The notes: a model not told the origin generated them from the sequence alone. Counted from the first letter of the stretch, positions 34,293 through 43,914 are shown. The stretch is 64,000 nt of DNA from Saprospira grandis str. Lewin (GCF_000250635.1 NC_016940.1:1604995-1668994), one strand, 5' to 3'. Translations and numbers: made by a program.

Positions 34293-35027
34293 TTAGTTCT
34301 TGCGCCAGCTACAAACGGGGCCATCTTCTGCGGTATATTGGAAAGACTTTCCATCGGCGGCAAAGAGGATAAAATAGCTAGGGTTATCGGCTCTTTCGAA
34401 GCGTTGGTTGCCTCTATGAATATAGGTATAGCTGCGGTTATTAACCAACTGCGTCAATTCGATATTATTGAGCGTATCTCGGTTGAAGTTCAATTGGAAG
34501 CTAAAATTACCACAGTCGGCCGTCCAGTTTCCATTGATAAACTCTGGCTGCATAAAATCGATATCAAAATTGGAGAGCGGACCAACTTGCTTATAGATTT
34601 CGGCCGTCATTTCGGGAGTTCTGCCCTTCACCACCGAGCTCTTAATCTCTTTGCTAATTGGGCTATGTGGGCGAATTTCATAGATTGTTCCGCCTGATTT
34701 AGTTTTATAATTTGTCTTTTCGCCTACGGTCCAGCTTCCTCGGTTGGCAAAAAGGCCCTTCGTATTATGGATACGGACCACCGCTAGGCCCTCTTCCTCC
34801 ATATCGAGCAAATCGCCAGCGGGCACCTCATAATACAAACTTTCATTGGTTACATTTTCTAATTTGCTTCGGATGAGGTACTGGTCCTTTTTCTTCTTTT
34901 TCTCTAGCATTTTATACTGATAGCTATACTGAATACCATCTTTTTGGATAGAGAGCTCATCTGATTGCTGAGCCTGCAAACTGCCCATAAAAAGTCCGAG
35001 AAAGGCGAGTAACAAATAGTTTTTCAT
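34293..35027 (-). CDS. Secreted protein of unknown function
   Basis: 244 aa with a signal peptide (YLLLAFLGLFMGSLQAQ). The mature protein is beta-rich (GIQYSYQYKMLEKKK, YYEVPAGDLLDMEE, FINGNWTADCGNFSFQ). Two Cys near the C-terminus could form a disulfide. No T9SS tail and no recognised motif. Probably a separate transcript: a terminator for the next upstream gene lies at 35086-35116. Confidence 0.6.
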   Translation of the reverse strand: MKNYLLLAFLGLFMGSLQAQQSDELSIQKDGIQYSYQYKMLEKKKKKDQYLIRSKLENVTNESLYYEVPAGDLLDMEEEGLAVVRIHNTKGLFANRGSWTVGEKTNYKTKSGGTIYEIRPHSPISKEIKSSVVKGRTPEMTAEIYKQVGPLSNFDIDFMQPEFINGNWTADCGNFSFQLNFNRDTLNNIELTQLVNNRSYTYIHRGNQRFERADNPSYFILFAADGKSFQYTAEDGPVCSWRKN

Positions 35028-35085
35028 AATTTAAAAGTTGCTTGTTAAGAAAATCCAAAGGGGCTTTGCAAAGGCTGGGCCAAAG

Positions 35086-35116
35086 AAAAAGGCGAGCCGT
35101 ATTGGCTCGCCTTTCT
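35086..35116 (-). terminator. Intrinsic terminator
   Basis: AAGGCGAGCC/GGCTCGCCTT with T-rich flank, 27 nt past the stop of the gene at 35143 on the minus strand. Confidence 0.85.
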
Positions 35117-35142
35117 ATAAAGACTAAAACTTAATCCTCCAA

Positions 35143-36786
35143 CTAATCTAGTGTTGGCAGTTCTGTTGTTTCTTTTTGAATTTTGATTGCGGGACGATCT
35201 TGTTGTTGATTTTGCAGTTCCTTACCTTTAGGGAGTTGAATTGTTGAAGATTGCTTCTTAACAGTATGGCTCTTAAAGATTGCCTTATCGGGAGAAGCAT
35301 TATAAAGTTCTGGGCGAATGTATTTGCCTTTATTATTTTCTTTTTTCTCTACCTCAACCTGTCCTGCTTCTGGATGAGCTCTCATATAGGCATCATTTCG
35401 TTCTGCGTATAGTGTCCAAGATACTTTTGTACCAGGTTTGCCTGCCACTACAAACTTATTATTATTTACCTCCTCCATTACATAGGGTTGTTCAGGGGTA
35501 CCTATAGCAGTTAGTTGATAGCTAAAATTTGTGTTGATATCATCAAAATAGCTAGGCAACTCAATCGTAGCTTGGCCATTTGCATCCAATTGAGCTATTC
35601 CTCTGTAAAGGTTAAGCACCTCATTAGATTCAATAGCAAAATGCTTGAGCATTTTATTCTCAGGATCTTCAGGGTGGTCAATCGTAAAGGCCTTTGTTCC
35701 AAAAGCAGTGAGGTCTCCAGTAGCAATCATATCTCCTATACTCACAACACCATAGTAATTTCCTGTACCCTGTACACCAATACCATAGCCTGCAGCTGGA
35801 GTAGAAGAACCTTCCACCCCAATATGGTCATCTAGATCGGCACCTGTGTAAGAAAAGTTGGCGGCTGTGATTGTTCCTGCCAAAACATCGGACTGTTGTT
35901 GACCAACAAAAACAGGTCCTTGTCCCAAGTTGGTGGCAAAAACGGTTTCATCAGCATTTGTAGCGCCGTTAATGTTAAACTCGGCATTACGGCCTTGGCT
36001 ACCAGTATGGTTAATTAGCATACCATGGCTAACGCCGCCTTGGGTAGCAGCAAAAGCAGCCCCTGCAATTGTTCCTGCCGCAACGGGACTAGCCGTATAG
36101 ACATTGGCAAAGAAGCCATATACATCACCACCAGCAGTAGCAGGAGTTGTTGAGTTCCCATTATCGGCATCTACGATATAGCCAATACCATCCTGAACAT
36201 CAAGGCTAATTGAGGCACCAGTACCCCCAGCGGTGGTATGATCACCCAAGAAACCCGTTTGATCGGCACGGATAATATTGACAAAACCAGTTCCATTGGT
36301 CACATCATTGTATATCCCGTTTCCTGTCGCATTTTGATAAACCATCATGCCATAGCCAGAACCAGAGTGATCGACCAACAAACCAGGGCGAGTATTACCC
36401 GCAGCTTGAATGAAGTAGCCCCCAAAACCAGCTCCTGCATTATTGACTAAAAAACTGGCAATACCAGAAGGGCTAGCCGCATCCATATCTATTTCGACAC
36501 CATTCCCCTGCCCTAACTGCAAAAAGCGAGCGATAGAAGAAGTTGTTGTTGTTGATAAGTTTTGTGCATGTAGTGCGCGGTTTGTTCCAGAATTGCGCAA
36601 AAAGATAGCCGAGCTACCATTGGTCGTAATTGTATGGTTTACTTCAAGCGAGCTTCCTGCTGTTTCTGTTTGCAAGATATCTAATTTGCTACTGGGGGCG
36701 GGCTCTCCAATACCCACATTTTGGGCCTGAAGCTGCATGCCCATCATGGCTGCGCAAACTAGTGTTAGTGTAGTTTTAATGTTCAT
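35143..36786 (-). CDS. Secreted Ala/Gly/Thr-rich surface protein
   Basis: 547 aa with a signal peptide (LVCAAMMGMQLQAQ). Mature protein opens NVGIGEPAPSSKLDILQTE, a motif common in Bacteroidota surface and tail-fibre-like proteins. Then come about 300 residues of low-charge beta repeats with many GTG, NAT and GNG turns (for example YGMMVYQNATGNGIYNDV), suggesting a beta-solenoid or fibre. The C-terminal 130 residues are charged (EVEKKENNKGKYIRPELYN). No catalytic Ser/Lys of S74 chaperones and no T9SS tail seen. Confidence 0.65.
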   Translation of the reverse strand: MNIKTTLTLVCAAMMGMQLQAQNVGIGEPAPSSKLDILQTETAGSSLEVNHTITTNGSSAIFLRNSGTNRALHAQNLSTTTTSSIARFLQLGQGNGVEIDMDAASPSGIASFLVNNAGAGFGGYFIQAAGNTRPGLLVDHSGSGYGMMVYQNATGNGIYNDVTNGTGFVNIIRADQTGFLGDHTTAGGTGASISLDVQDGIGYIVDADNGNSTTPATAGGDVYGFFANVYTASPVAAGTIAGAAFAATQGGVSHGMLINHTGSQGRNAEFNINGATNADETVFATNLGQGPVFVGQQQSDVLAGTITAANFSYTGADLDDHIGVEGSSTPAAGYGIGVQGTGNYYGVVSIGDMIATGDLTAFGTKAFTIDHPEDPENKMLKHFAIESNEVLNLYRGIAQLDANGQATIELPSYFDDINTNFSYQLTAIGTPEQPYVMEEVNNNKFVVAGKPGTKVSWTLYAERNDAYMRAHPEAGQVEVEKKENNKGKYIRPELYNASPDKAIFKSHTVKKQSSTIQLPKGKELQNQQQDRPAIKIQKETTELPTLD

Positions 36787-37086
36787 CTAGATACAAATTT
36801 GTTAAATGTTCTGAATATCATTTAGCGGCTAGCTACTTAAGGCTAAACCCAAAATAAGCTAGTTGTTAGTTGAGCGCTATAGGGCAAAGAACAAACCAAT
36901 ATTTTTGCCTCCTTTCTTATAGAGCATAGCAAAATAAGGCCAAAAATACACTCCTGCAATTAAATCCGCTGATTTTTAACAGTTTAGCCTAATTAGCTTT
37001 TTTGCATAAGTTCAGCTATTAAAACGAATTAAATAACAAATCTGTTGCCTTCTCCCTTATTCTAAGCCGCTACAAAGCCCTTAAAA
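36787..37086. other. AT-rich intergenic region, no feature found
   Basis: Lies between recN's terminator and the start of the surface-protein gene. No ORF and no local repeat family member. A near-match to a -7 box (CAAATTTG) lies about 15 nt upstream of the ATG but lacks the leading TA. Confidence 0.4.
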
Positions 37087-37129
37087 GAATAAAAGTTCGC
37101 TCCTTTTTATAAGGTACGAACTTTTATTC
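37087..37129 (-). terminator. Intrinsic terminator of recN
   Basis: AATAAAAGTTCG/CGAACTTTTATT hairpin with an inner ACC/GGT pairing, 24 nt past the recN stop. Confidence 0.82.
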
Positions 37130-37152
37130 AACTTGGTTCTATCTCTGGGCCA

Positions 37153-38811
37153 CTATCGAGCCAAAAGCTCTTTTGCATTAGCTTTTGCATAGGCAGAAGG
37201 CGGATTCCCGCTCAGCATTTTGGCCAATTCCTCTACCCGTTCTTCTTCTTTTTCCAGTTCTTTTATGGCTGTCACAGTTCTATCTTTTATGACCTCTTTG
37301 TGCACAAAGTAGTGTTTACGGGCCTTGGCGGCTATTTGCGGCGAATGCGTAATGCTCACTACCTGATGCGCTGCCGATAGCTGCTGCAAGATTTGCCCCA
37401 TCTGCAAAGCCACCTCTCCAGAAACCCCCGTATCAATTTCATCAAAAATGAGGGTGGGCAAGGTAATCGCTCCCGCCATCATAGATTTTATACATAGGGC
37501 CAAACGCGAAAGCTCTCCCCCAGAGGCAATGCCCCGAATTTCTTCTAAGCGGCCTCCTTTATTGGCCGAAAACAAAAACCGCAGTTGGTCAATGCCCTTA
37601 GGGCCCAAATCCTTGGCCTCGGCAAGGTCTACCTTGAGACGAGCATATTTCATAGACAACTGCTGCAACAACTCTCTAAGCTGCCCCTCAAATGGACCAA
37701 TAGCCTTTTCTCGCTTGGCCGACAAGGCCTTGCCCTGCTGCCAAAGCTGCTTTTCCTTCTTAATAATACTGCTCTTGAGCTGCTCTATTTGCTCCTCCAA
37801 ACCCTCAAAACCATCCAATTGCTGCTGCAATTCTTCCTGCAACTCCAATAGTTCTTCCTCCGAAGCCAAATGATGCTTTTTCTGCAAGCGGAAAAGTAAA
37901 TCCAAACGCTCATTGACCTCCTCCAAACGCTCATCATCATATTCCGTATCCTCCGCAATGCGATTCAAGCCATTGCTCAATTCCTCCAACTCAAAACGCA
38001 GGCCCTCCAAACGCTCCGCCAATTCTGGCAAATCTTTCTGATAATCCGATACCGTATACAATTGATTGCTCATCACAGTCAATTGCTCACTCAAAGAAGG
38101 CTCCTCCTCCGTTAGGCCCATCACCAAGCCCGAAAGCACCCGCTTGATGTCCTCCGCATGGCTCAATTGCTTTTGCTCCTGCTCCAATTCTTCTTGCTCG
38201 CCCGCATAAAGCTCAGCCTCTAGCAATTCCTTGAGCTGAAAAGCAATAAATTCCTGCTCCTTTAAGGCCGAACGCTGCTTGCGCTCCAAAGCCCGCAATT
38301 GGCTCTTCTCCCCCTCATATTGACCATACAATAATTCATATTTAGCCAAATCATCCAGATTGCCCGCCAAAGCATCCATAATATGCAACTGATAATCGGG
38401 CTCCTGTATATCTAAGGTGTCAAACTGCTGATGCACATCCAATAAACGATCGGCAAGCGCCTTGAGCTGCTCCAATTTTACAGGACTATCATTGACAAAG
38501 GCTCGGGTTTTTCCCGATGGCCGAATCTCTCTCCGAATAATCGTCTGCTCCTGAAAATCTAAATCTAAGGCCTCAAATAAGGCCGAAAAACGACTGGCCG
38601 AAAGCGAAAACTCCGCCTCTACATAAGCCTTTTTATTCAAGTCATACAAGACCTTTGTATCGGCCCGCTTGCCCCGAATAAGGCCCAAAGCCCCCAATAT
38701 AATAGACTTTCCCGCACCAGTTTCTCCCGTAATAATGGTCAGGGCCTGATGAAAATCGAGCCGTACAAACTCGATAATCGCATAGTTTTCTATCTGTAAA
38801 GATTTTAGCAT
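37153..38811 (-). CDS. recN: DNA repair ATPase RecN
   Basis: 552 aa, the usual length. SMC-like ATPase for double-strand break repair. Walker A GETGAGKS at about residues 31-38, a long coiled-coil middle (about 150-370, Glu/Leu/Gln-rich), the RecN/SMC signature ASGGELSRLALC near 430, Walker B TLIFDEIDTGVSG, and the ISITHSPQIAAKA switch. The start agrees with the family N-terminus LKSLQIENYAIIE. A TAGCTTTG -7 box lies about 60 nt upstream. Confidence 0.95.
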   Translation of the reverse strand: MLKSLQIENYAIIEFVRLDFHQALTIITGETGAGKSIILGALGLIRGKRADTKVLYDLNKKAYVEAEFSLSASRFSALFEALDLDFQEQTIIRREIRPSGKTRAFVNDSPVKLEQLKALADRLLDVHQQFDTLDIQEPDYQLHIMDALAGNLDDLAKYELLYGQYEGEKSQLRALERKQRSALKEQEFIAFQLKELLEAELYAGEQEELEQEQKQLSHAEDIKRVLSGLVMGLTEEEPSLSEQLTVMSNQLYTVSDYQKDLPELAERLEGLRFELEELSNGLNRIAEDTEYDDERLEEVNERLDLLFRLQKKHHLASEEELLELQEELQQQLDGFEGLEEQIEQLKSSIIKKEKQLWQQGKALSAKREKAIGPFEGQLRELLQQLSMKYARLKVDLAEAKDLGPKGIDQLRFLFSANKGGRLEEIRGIASGGELSRLALCIKSMMAGAITLPTLIFDEIDTGVSGEVALQMGQILQQLSAAHQVVSITHSPQIAAKARKHYFVHKEVIKDRTVTAIKELEKEEERVEELAKMLSGNPPSAYAKANAKELLAR

Positions 38812-38870
38812 TATTGTCTGTCGCTTCTTGGGCTATGCCCGCTCTCAAAAAGGGTGTTTCACATTTATAA

Positions 38871-38878
38871 CAAAGCTA
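38871..38878 (-). promoter_or_regulatory. -7 box for recN
   Basis: TAGCTTTG on the minus strand, fitting TAnnTTTG. No clear -33 element was seen. Confidence 0.38.
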
Positions 38879-38967
38879 AGGCTAAAGCTTGAATCTTAAA
38901 ACAGATTGGCGCAAAAAAATGCAACTTTTTGTTTTTTATTTTCCTTTCTGCGACTTTCTGTTTGCTT

Positions 38968-39106
38968 TGGGGCTGCCCACTCGCTTCGCTCGGGTCGGGC
39001 CATTGCGCAGCTCGCTGCTCGCTCGGCCCATCGGCGCAAGCGCCTCGGTCTGCCGCCTGCGGCGGCCCTGCTACAGCCCCTCAGCCGAGGCGCTGCGCGC
39101 CTGCAA
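38968..39106 (+). repeat. GC mosaic hairpin repeat, copy R13 (GGCTG/CAGCC ends)
   Basis: Head GGGGCTGCCC, GTCGGGCC, the GCAGCTCGCTGCTCGCTCGG anchor variant, a GGCGC/GCGCC cassette, a GCCGC/GCGGC cassette, tail CCCTCAGCC and a GGCGC/GCGCC extension. Confidence 0.88.
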
Positions 39107-39121
39107 AACCGCAAAATAAAC

Positions 39122-39286
39122 CTACAACTTGCCCAATTGCTTGATCTTTTGCTCCCAGTCTTTTATCGTGGCCAATAACTGCCGCCCCTCTGCCCGCCCC
39201 TGCAAAAGCGATTTGTTGGCCTTATACATCTTTTTCATCTGACGCAATTCCTGCTGCATCTGCTTGATTAACTTCTTGCTTTTCAT
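39122..39286 (-). CDS. Small basic coiled-coil protein
   Basis: 54 aa from the ATG at 39286 (75 aa if the upstream ATG at 39349 is used; that version adds a hydrophobic LSLPIFSILLNVVTLII segment and could be a membrane anchor). Sequence is Lys/Gln/Leu-rich with heptad spacing (KLIKQMQQELRQMKKMYKAN). Function unknown. Coding status is moderately supported by the codon pattern and isolation between repeats R13 and R14. Confidence 0.45.
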   Translation of the reverse strand: MKSKKLIKQMQQELRQMKKMYKANKSLLQGRAEGRQLLATIKDWEQKIKQLGKL

Positions 39287-39402
39287 AATAATTAAGGTGA
39301 CTACATTAAGTAATATACTAAATATAGGCAGACTTAAAGAGATACGCAAGTTTCAACCCCTATTTTTCGTATTTAAGTAAGTTTGAGCAAAGGAGGGCCA
39401 TT

Positions 39403-39540
39403 TGGCCCAGCGCTGCGGAGCGGGTGCGGCGCAGCCGCAGACCGAGCTGCCGAAGGCAGCGAAGGGCCGAGCGAAGAGCGAGCCCCGCAGCATAGCGGCG
39501 GCCGAGCTAGGCGCAGCCTAGCCGGCCGCGGGCCCCAAAA
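39403..39540 (-). repeat. GC mosaic hairpin repeat, copy R14 (GGCCC/GGGCC ends)
   Basis: Minus-strand head TTTGGGGCCCGCGGCCGGC, a CTAGGC/GCCTAG hairpin, CCGCTATGCTGCGGGGCTCG, a GCTGCC/GGCAGC cassette, a GCGGC/GCCGC cassette, tail CGCAGCGCTGGGCC. Confidence 0.9.
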
Positions 39541-39597
39541 AAAACAGAATTAGATGATATTCTCCGCAAACCGCTGTATATTTCCAAAAAGCAACAA

Positions 39598-41511
39598 ATG
39601 AAAGCAACAGAAGAAATACAGGCCTTAATGGAGCTGCTAGAAGAAGAAAAGCAGGAAGAAATTAAGCAATATCGTTATTTGCTCGAGCAATTGCCCCTTA
39701 AAGAGCGCATAGAAAAGGGCGTTTGTTGGCATCCTGTTCGGCAAGAGCGGACCGGTTGGAGCTTGGGCGAGCACCCTTATGTGACCATCAGTCGGATGTA
39801 TAGCAAGGATCAGGCGCATAAGTTTCGGTCAGGGACCGTAGTGGGGATTTTCCCCAGTAGTAATTTTGAGCGCAAGAAGTCGATTTTTGAGTATGGGGTG
39901 GTGCAGTACATCAAGAAAGACGAGATGAAGATTATTCTTTATGGCAAAGAATTGCCTTCTTGGGTGATGCATGAGCAAATTGGGGTACAGCTTGCTTTTG
40001 ATGAGCGTTCTTATTTGGAAATGGGCAAGGCGCTTAAGTATGTGGCCGAGGCGCAAGACAATCGTTTGTCTGAATTGCGAGAGATTTTGTTGGGTAAAAT
40101 GCCTGCTCGTTTTCAGGACCACCGTCGCCCTGGCGATTTGGGCCAACTGAATAATTCTCAGGCAGAAGCCGTACAGCAGATTTTGGCTGCCGAAGATGTG
40201 GCCGTAGTACATGGCCCTCCTGGCACCGGAAAAACCACTACCCTAGTGGCCGCTATCAAAGAATTGGTCAAAAGAGAGAGCCCAGTTTTGGTTTGTGCCC
40301 CCTCCAATCCCGCCAGTGATTTGCTCACAGAACGCCTAGCCGATCAAGGCCTCAATGTGGTGCGGGTGGGGAATGTCTCTCGTTTAGACGAAAAAGTTTT
40401 GCAGCATAGCATTGAGGGCATTTTGCAAGAGCGGGCCGAAATGAAGGAGGTCAAGAAAATGAAAAAAGAGGCCGCCGAGCTCTTCCGCAAAGCTGGAAAA
40501 TTTAAGCGGAAATTTGGCCCCAACGAGCGCAATGAGCGTCGAGAAACCTATCAAGAGGCCAAAAACCTGATTCGTCATGCCCGCATGATGGAGGATTATG
40601 TGATTGAAAAGGTCCTATCAGAAGCCGATGCCATCTGTTGTACTTTGGTAAGCTCCATGAACCGCTATATCGAAAACCGCCGCTTTCATACGGTCGTCAT
40701 TGATGAAGCCGCCCAAGCTTTGGAGCCCGCCTGTTGGATTGCCATCGCCAAGGCCGATAAGGTAATTTTGGCGGGCGACCCTTTTCAGCTTCCTCCCACC
40801 GTAAAAAGTAGAAAGGCGGCCCAAAAGGGACTTTCCATTACCCTATTAGAAAAGGCCGTAGAGCGTTTGGACCGAGTGCAATTGCTCAAAACGCAATACC
40901 GTATGCATGAGCAAATCATGCAGTTCTCTAACCAATACTTTTATGAGGGCCAACTGCAGGCTGCCGACTTTGTAAAGAATTGGACCTTGGCCATGCGGCC
41001 CGGTGGTGATACCACCCCCGTAGAGTTTATTGATACCGCAGGCTGTAGCTTTGATGAAAAAATCAACCCCGAAACCCTTAGCTCCTACAACCCTGAAGAA
41101 TATTATATCTTAAGGCAGCATTTGGACCATCTGCTTAGCTTTGCCGACAAGCAAGTTCGGCCCAGCATTGCTGTTATTTCGCCCTATCGGGAGCAGGTTC
41201 GTTTTATGCAAGAACAGATGGAAACAGATTTTGACCATTTTCCTGATGACGATATTACCATTGACACCATTGACGCCTTTCAGGGCCAAGAGCGAGATGT
41301 GGTCTATATTAGCCTGGTCCGTTCTAATGAAAGAGGAGAAATTGGCTTCCTCAAGGATACCCGCCGCCTCAATGTGGCCATGACCAGAGCCCGAAAAAAG
41401 CTCATCATCATTGGAGATAGTGCCACCTTGGGCCAACATCCATTTTATCAATCATTTATGGACTACTGCGAGAAGCATGGCAAATACGCCAGCGCTTGGG
41501 AGTGGATGTAG
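39598..41511 (+). CDS. UPF1/IGHMBP2-like SF1 helicase
   Basis: 637 aa. An N-terminal OB-like/stalk region (about 1-190) precedes the helicase core. Walker A VVHGPPGTGKTTT near 205, motif Ia VCAPSNPASDLL, Walker B VVIDEAAQALEPAC near 365, motif III ILAGDPFQLPPTV, and C-terminal motifs TIDAFQGQERDVVYISLVRS and LNVAMTRARKKLIIIGD. This set defines the UPF1-like SF1B group that includes the SMUBP-2 type. Acts on RNA or DNA; the bacterial role is not settled. It is 27 nt upstream of a DnaQ-like exonuclease gene, suggesting a helicase-nuclease pair. Confidence 0.9.
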   Translation: MKATEEIQALMELLEEEKQEEIKQYRYLLEQLPLKERIEKGVCWHPVRQERTGWSLGEHPYVTISRMYSKDQAHKFRSGTVVGIFPSSNFERKKSIFEYGVVQYIKKDEMKIILYGKELPSWVMHEQIGVQLAFDERSYLEMGKALKYVAEAQDNRLSELREILLGKMPARFQDHRRPGDLGQLNNSQAEAVQQILAAEDVAVVHGPPGTGKTTTLVAAIKELVKRESPVLVCAPSNPASDLLTERLADQGLNVVRVGNVSRLDEKVLQHSIEGILQERAEMKEVKKMKKEAAELFRKAGKFKRKFGPNERNERRETYQEAKNLIRHARMMEDYVIEKVLSEADAICCTLVSSMNRYIENRRFHTVVIDEAAQALEPACWIAIAKADKVILAGDPFQLPPTVKSRKAAQKGLSITLLEKAVERLDRVQLLKTQYRMHEQIMQFSNQYFYEGQLQAADFVKNWTLAMRPGGDTTPVEFIDTAGCSFDEKINPETLSSYNPEEYYILRQHLDHLLSFADKQVRPSIAVISPYREQVRFMQEQMETDFDHFPDDDITIDTIDAFQGQERDVVYISLVRSNERGEIGFLKDTRRLNVAMTRARKKLIIIGDSATLGQHPFYQSFMDYCEKHGKYASAWEWM

Positions 41512-41538
41512 ACAAAAACAGACAAAACAAAACTAGAT

Positions 41539-42285
41539 ATGGGATTACAACTAGAACGCCCCTTGGTCTTCTTTGACCTAGAGACCACAGGAACCAGCAT
41601 TGTAAATGATCGAATTGTACAAATTGGCGCCATCAAATTATTTCCAGATGGCCGCACCGAAGTCAAAAACCGCTTGGTCAACCCCCAAATGCCTATCCCA
41701 GAAGGCGCCTCCGCCGTGCATGGCATTTATGATAAGGATGTAGTCAATGAACCTAAGTTTCGCCAACTAGCCAAGGCCTTTTATGGCTGGCTCAAGGATA
41801 GCGACCTAGCGGGCTACAACTCCGATAACTTTGATATTCCCATGCTAGCCGAGGAGTTTGCTCGTGCAGGCATAGAATACCCTACGCCCGACACCCATTT
41901 TGTAGATGTCATCAAGCTAGAGCGCTATGTGAATAGCCATAAGTTGGGCGATACCTATCAGCGCTATACTGGCGAGGAACTATTAGATGCCCATGATGCT
42001 ATTGCCGATATTGAGGCCACTAAAACGATCCTCGAAAAGCAATTGGAAAAACATGATGAGCTGCCCATTACGGTCAAGGAACTAGAAGCCCTATTTGTAG
42101 AAGAAGGTAAAGAGCGTGTGGATTTTGCCGGCAAGATTTACCGCCATGAAGGCGAGCTCTACTGGAACTTTGGCAAACTAAGGGACCAGCCCATCCGCGC
42201 CGATAAAGGCTATGCTGATTGGGTCCTTAGAGGAGAGTTCTCCGAAAATACCAAGAAGTTTGTACGAGCCGTTTTTGAGGGTTAG
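41539..42285 (+). CDS. DnaQ-like DEDDh 3'-5' exonuclease
   Basis: 248 aa. Exo I motif FFDLETTGTS (Asp and Glu), Exo II in AGYNSDNFDIPML, Exo III in LLDAHDAIADIEAT (His and Asp), so all DEDDh residues are present in about 1-180. The C-terminal 65 residues (EGKERVDFAGKIYRHEGELY...) form the small extra domain common in Bacteroidota homologues. Probably co-transcribed with the helicase. Could trim RNA or DNA ends. It is not the polymerase III epsilon subunit proper, since that is usually shorter or fused. Confidence 0.88.
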   Translation: MGLQLERPLVFFDLETTGTSIVNDRIVQIGAIKLFPDGRTEVKNRLVNPQMPIPEGASAVHGIYDKDVVNEPKFRQLAKAFYGWLKDSDLAGYNSDNFDIPMLAEEFARAGIEYPTPDTHFVDVIKLERYVNSHKLGDTYQRYTGEELLDAHDAIADIEATKTILEKQLEKHDELPITVKELEALFVEEGKERVDFAGKIYRHEGELYWNFGKLRDQPIRADKGYADWVLRGEFSENTKKFVRAVFEG

Positions 42286-42298
42286 GATACCCCCTAAC

Positions 42299-42332
42299 CA
42301 AAAAAGCCCAGCGCATAGCGCTGGGCTTTTTT
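42299..42332. terminator. Bidirectional intrinsic terminator
   Basis: AAAAAAGCCCAGCGC/GCGCTGGGCTTTTTT with a 4-nt loop between the convergent exonuclease and HtrA genes. Confidence 0.92.
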
Positions 42333-42353
42333 CATTTTCCTCTCTCCCCTACT

Positions 42354-43562
42354 CTATTCTTTCAACTTCATGTTGAGGACCAATTCTTTTTTGCCTCTTT
42401 TTACCTTGACTCGGACGGTGTCGCCAGGGTCACGACTGCCCACTTTCTCTTGCAGTTCATTAACCGAGCGAACGTTTTGTCCATCAATGCCCACAATGAC
42501 ATCTCCCTTTTTGATGCCAGCATCCTTGGCCGCGCCCCCATCAATCAATTCCGAAACAAAAACGCCCTGACTCACAAACAGGCCCTCTTGCTTGGCAAAA
42601 TCACTATCCACATCCATAATCATTACCCCCAAATAGGCGCGGTGCACCTCTCCATACTCCATCAAGTCGCCCACTACTTTTTTTACTAGGTTAATGGGCA
42701 CGGCAAATGAATAGCCCGCATAGGTCCCCGTAGGCGTAGCAATGGCCGTATTGATGCCCACCAGTTTCCCTTCGGCATTGACCAAAGCGCCACCGCTATT
42801 TCCAGGATTTACCGCCGCATCGGTCTGAATAAATGACTCGATGCTCGCTTTGCGATTGCCCAAAATGTTGATATTTCTGCCCTTGGCCGAAACAATACCC
42901 GCCGTTACCGTAAAATTCAAATCAAAGGGATTGCCCACAGCCAATACCCACTCCCCAATTTTGGTCTCATCAGAGTTAGAGAGCTCTACGCTAGGCAAAT
43001 TGGGCGCCTTGATTTTTAGGACAGCCAGATCGGTAGAAGGATCGGTCCCCACTAATTCCGCCTTATATTTTCGCTTATCATAAAGGGTCACTTCAATTTC
43101 TGTGGCCCCCTCAATCACATGATTATTCGTAACAATATAGCCCTGCTTACCAATAATTACCCCCGAACCCGTCGATTGGTTGTCTCGAGGACGGCCAAAA
43201 AGCTCCATATAGACCTCCTCTCTCCGAGAACGAGGCTTAAATCGACTAATAGAAGTAACATTGACCACCGCTGGCATGACTTTTTCGGCTGCCGCAGAAA
43301 AATCAATAGGCGCCCGAGCCCCTCCCATATTATGGGCTAATTGACCCAGCTCTTCTTGAGCCTTCGGAAGCTGTTCTTTGGGGCTTTCTTTGGGCAATTG
43401 GGCCACTGTTTCGGTCTTAATTTCTACGGCCTGAACCGAGGATTTGGCCGGTAAGAGATAACTGGCGCCAAGGACCAATAGTCCGCCCGCCAAACCAGAA
43501 AATAAATGCGAAAGATTGGGCTTCATAGCTAGTTGTTTTTCTCGTTTTTCAATTTTTTTCAT
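42354..43562 (-). CDS. HtrA/DegP-like periplasmic serine protease
   Basis: 402 aa (an alternative start at Met13 gives 390 aa). N-terminal hydrophobic anchor or signal (LFSGLAGGLLVLGASYLL), then a trypsin-like protease with a complete triad: His in VTNNHVIEGA, Asp in DPSTDLAVLKI and Ser in NPGNSGGALV. One PDZ domain (about 300-395; GVFVSELIDGGAAKDAGI, KKGDVIVGIDGQNV). One PDZ rather than two makes it DegS-like in layout, though most Bacteroidota 'Do' proteases have two. Role: envelope protein quality control. Confidence 0.9.
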   Translation of the reverse strand: MKKIEKREKQLAMKPNLSHLFSGLAGGLLVLGASYLLPAKSSVQAVEIKTETVAQLPKESPKEQLPKAQEELGQLAHNMGGARAPIDFSAAAEKVMPAVVNVTSISRFKPRSRREEVYMELFGRPRDNQSTGSGVIIGKQGYIVTNNHVIEGATEIEVTLYDKRKYKAELVGTDPSTDLAVLKIKAPNLPSVELSNSDETKIGEWVLAVGNPFDLNFTVTAGIVSAKGRNINILGNRKASIESFIQTDAAVNPGNSGGALVNAEGKLVGINTAIATPTGTYAGYSFAVPINLVKKVVGDLMEYGEVHRAYLGVMIMDVDSDFAKQEGLFVSQGVFVSELIDGGAAKDAGIKKGDVIVGIDGQNVRSVNELQEKVGSRDPGDTVRVKVKRGKKELVLNMKLKE

Positions 43563-43647
43563 CGCCCTATTAAACGGTCCTGTTTTTTTAGGGGTTGCTC
43601 TTTCCTCCCAACTTAACGTCTTTTTAAAATTTTTAGGGTTTTATTTT

Positions 43648-43803
43648 GGGGCCCGCGGGCAAACTAGGCTTTGCCTAGTTTGCCCGCCGCTATGCTACGG
43701 GGCTCACAAGTCTGTTCGGCCCTGCGCTGCCTTCGGCAGCTGGGTCTGCGGCTGCGCCGCACCCACTCCGCAGCGCTGGGCCAAGGACCGCCCGGGCCAA
43801 GGA
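43648..43803 (+). repeat. GC mosaic hairpin repeat, copy R15 (GGCCC/GGGCC ends)
   Basis: Head TTTTGGGGCCCGCGGGC, an AAACTAGGC/GCCTAGTTT hairpin, CGCCGCTATGCTACGGGGC, a GCTGCC/GGCAGC cassette, a GCGGC/GCCGC cassette, tail CGCAGCGCTGGGCC. Confidence 0.9.
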
Positions 43804-43914
43804 GCTTGGACCAAAGAAATAAGAGAGAAAATAAGGCATTTGGCTTATTTCTCTGCTGAGGAGAGCTAAGCAAATTGCTGTAGGGGGATAGTCCATAAAG
43901 CAGAACAGCTCTTT

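Noticed and set aside
35143-36786. Peptidase S74 / intramolecular chaperone protein
   Set aside because: The N-terminal NVGIGEPAP motif is shared with such proteins, but the C-terminus lacks the S74 catalytic domain.
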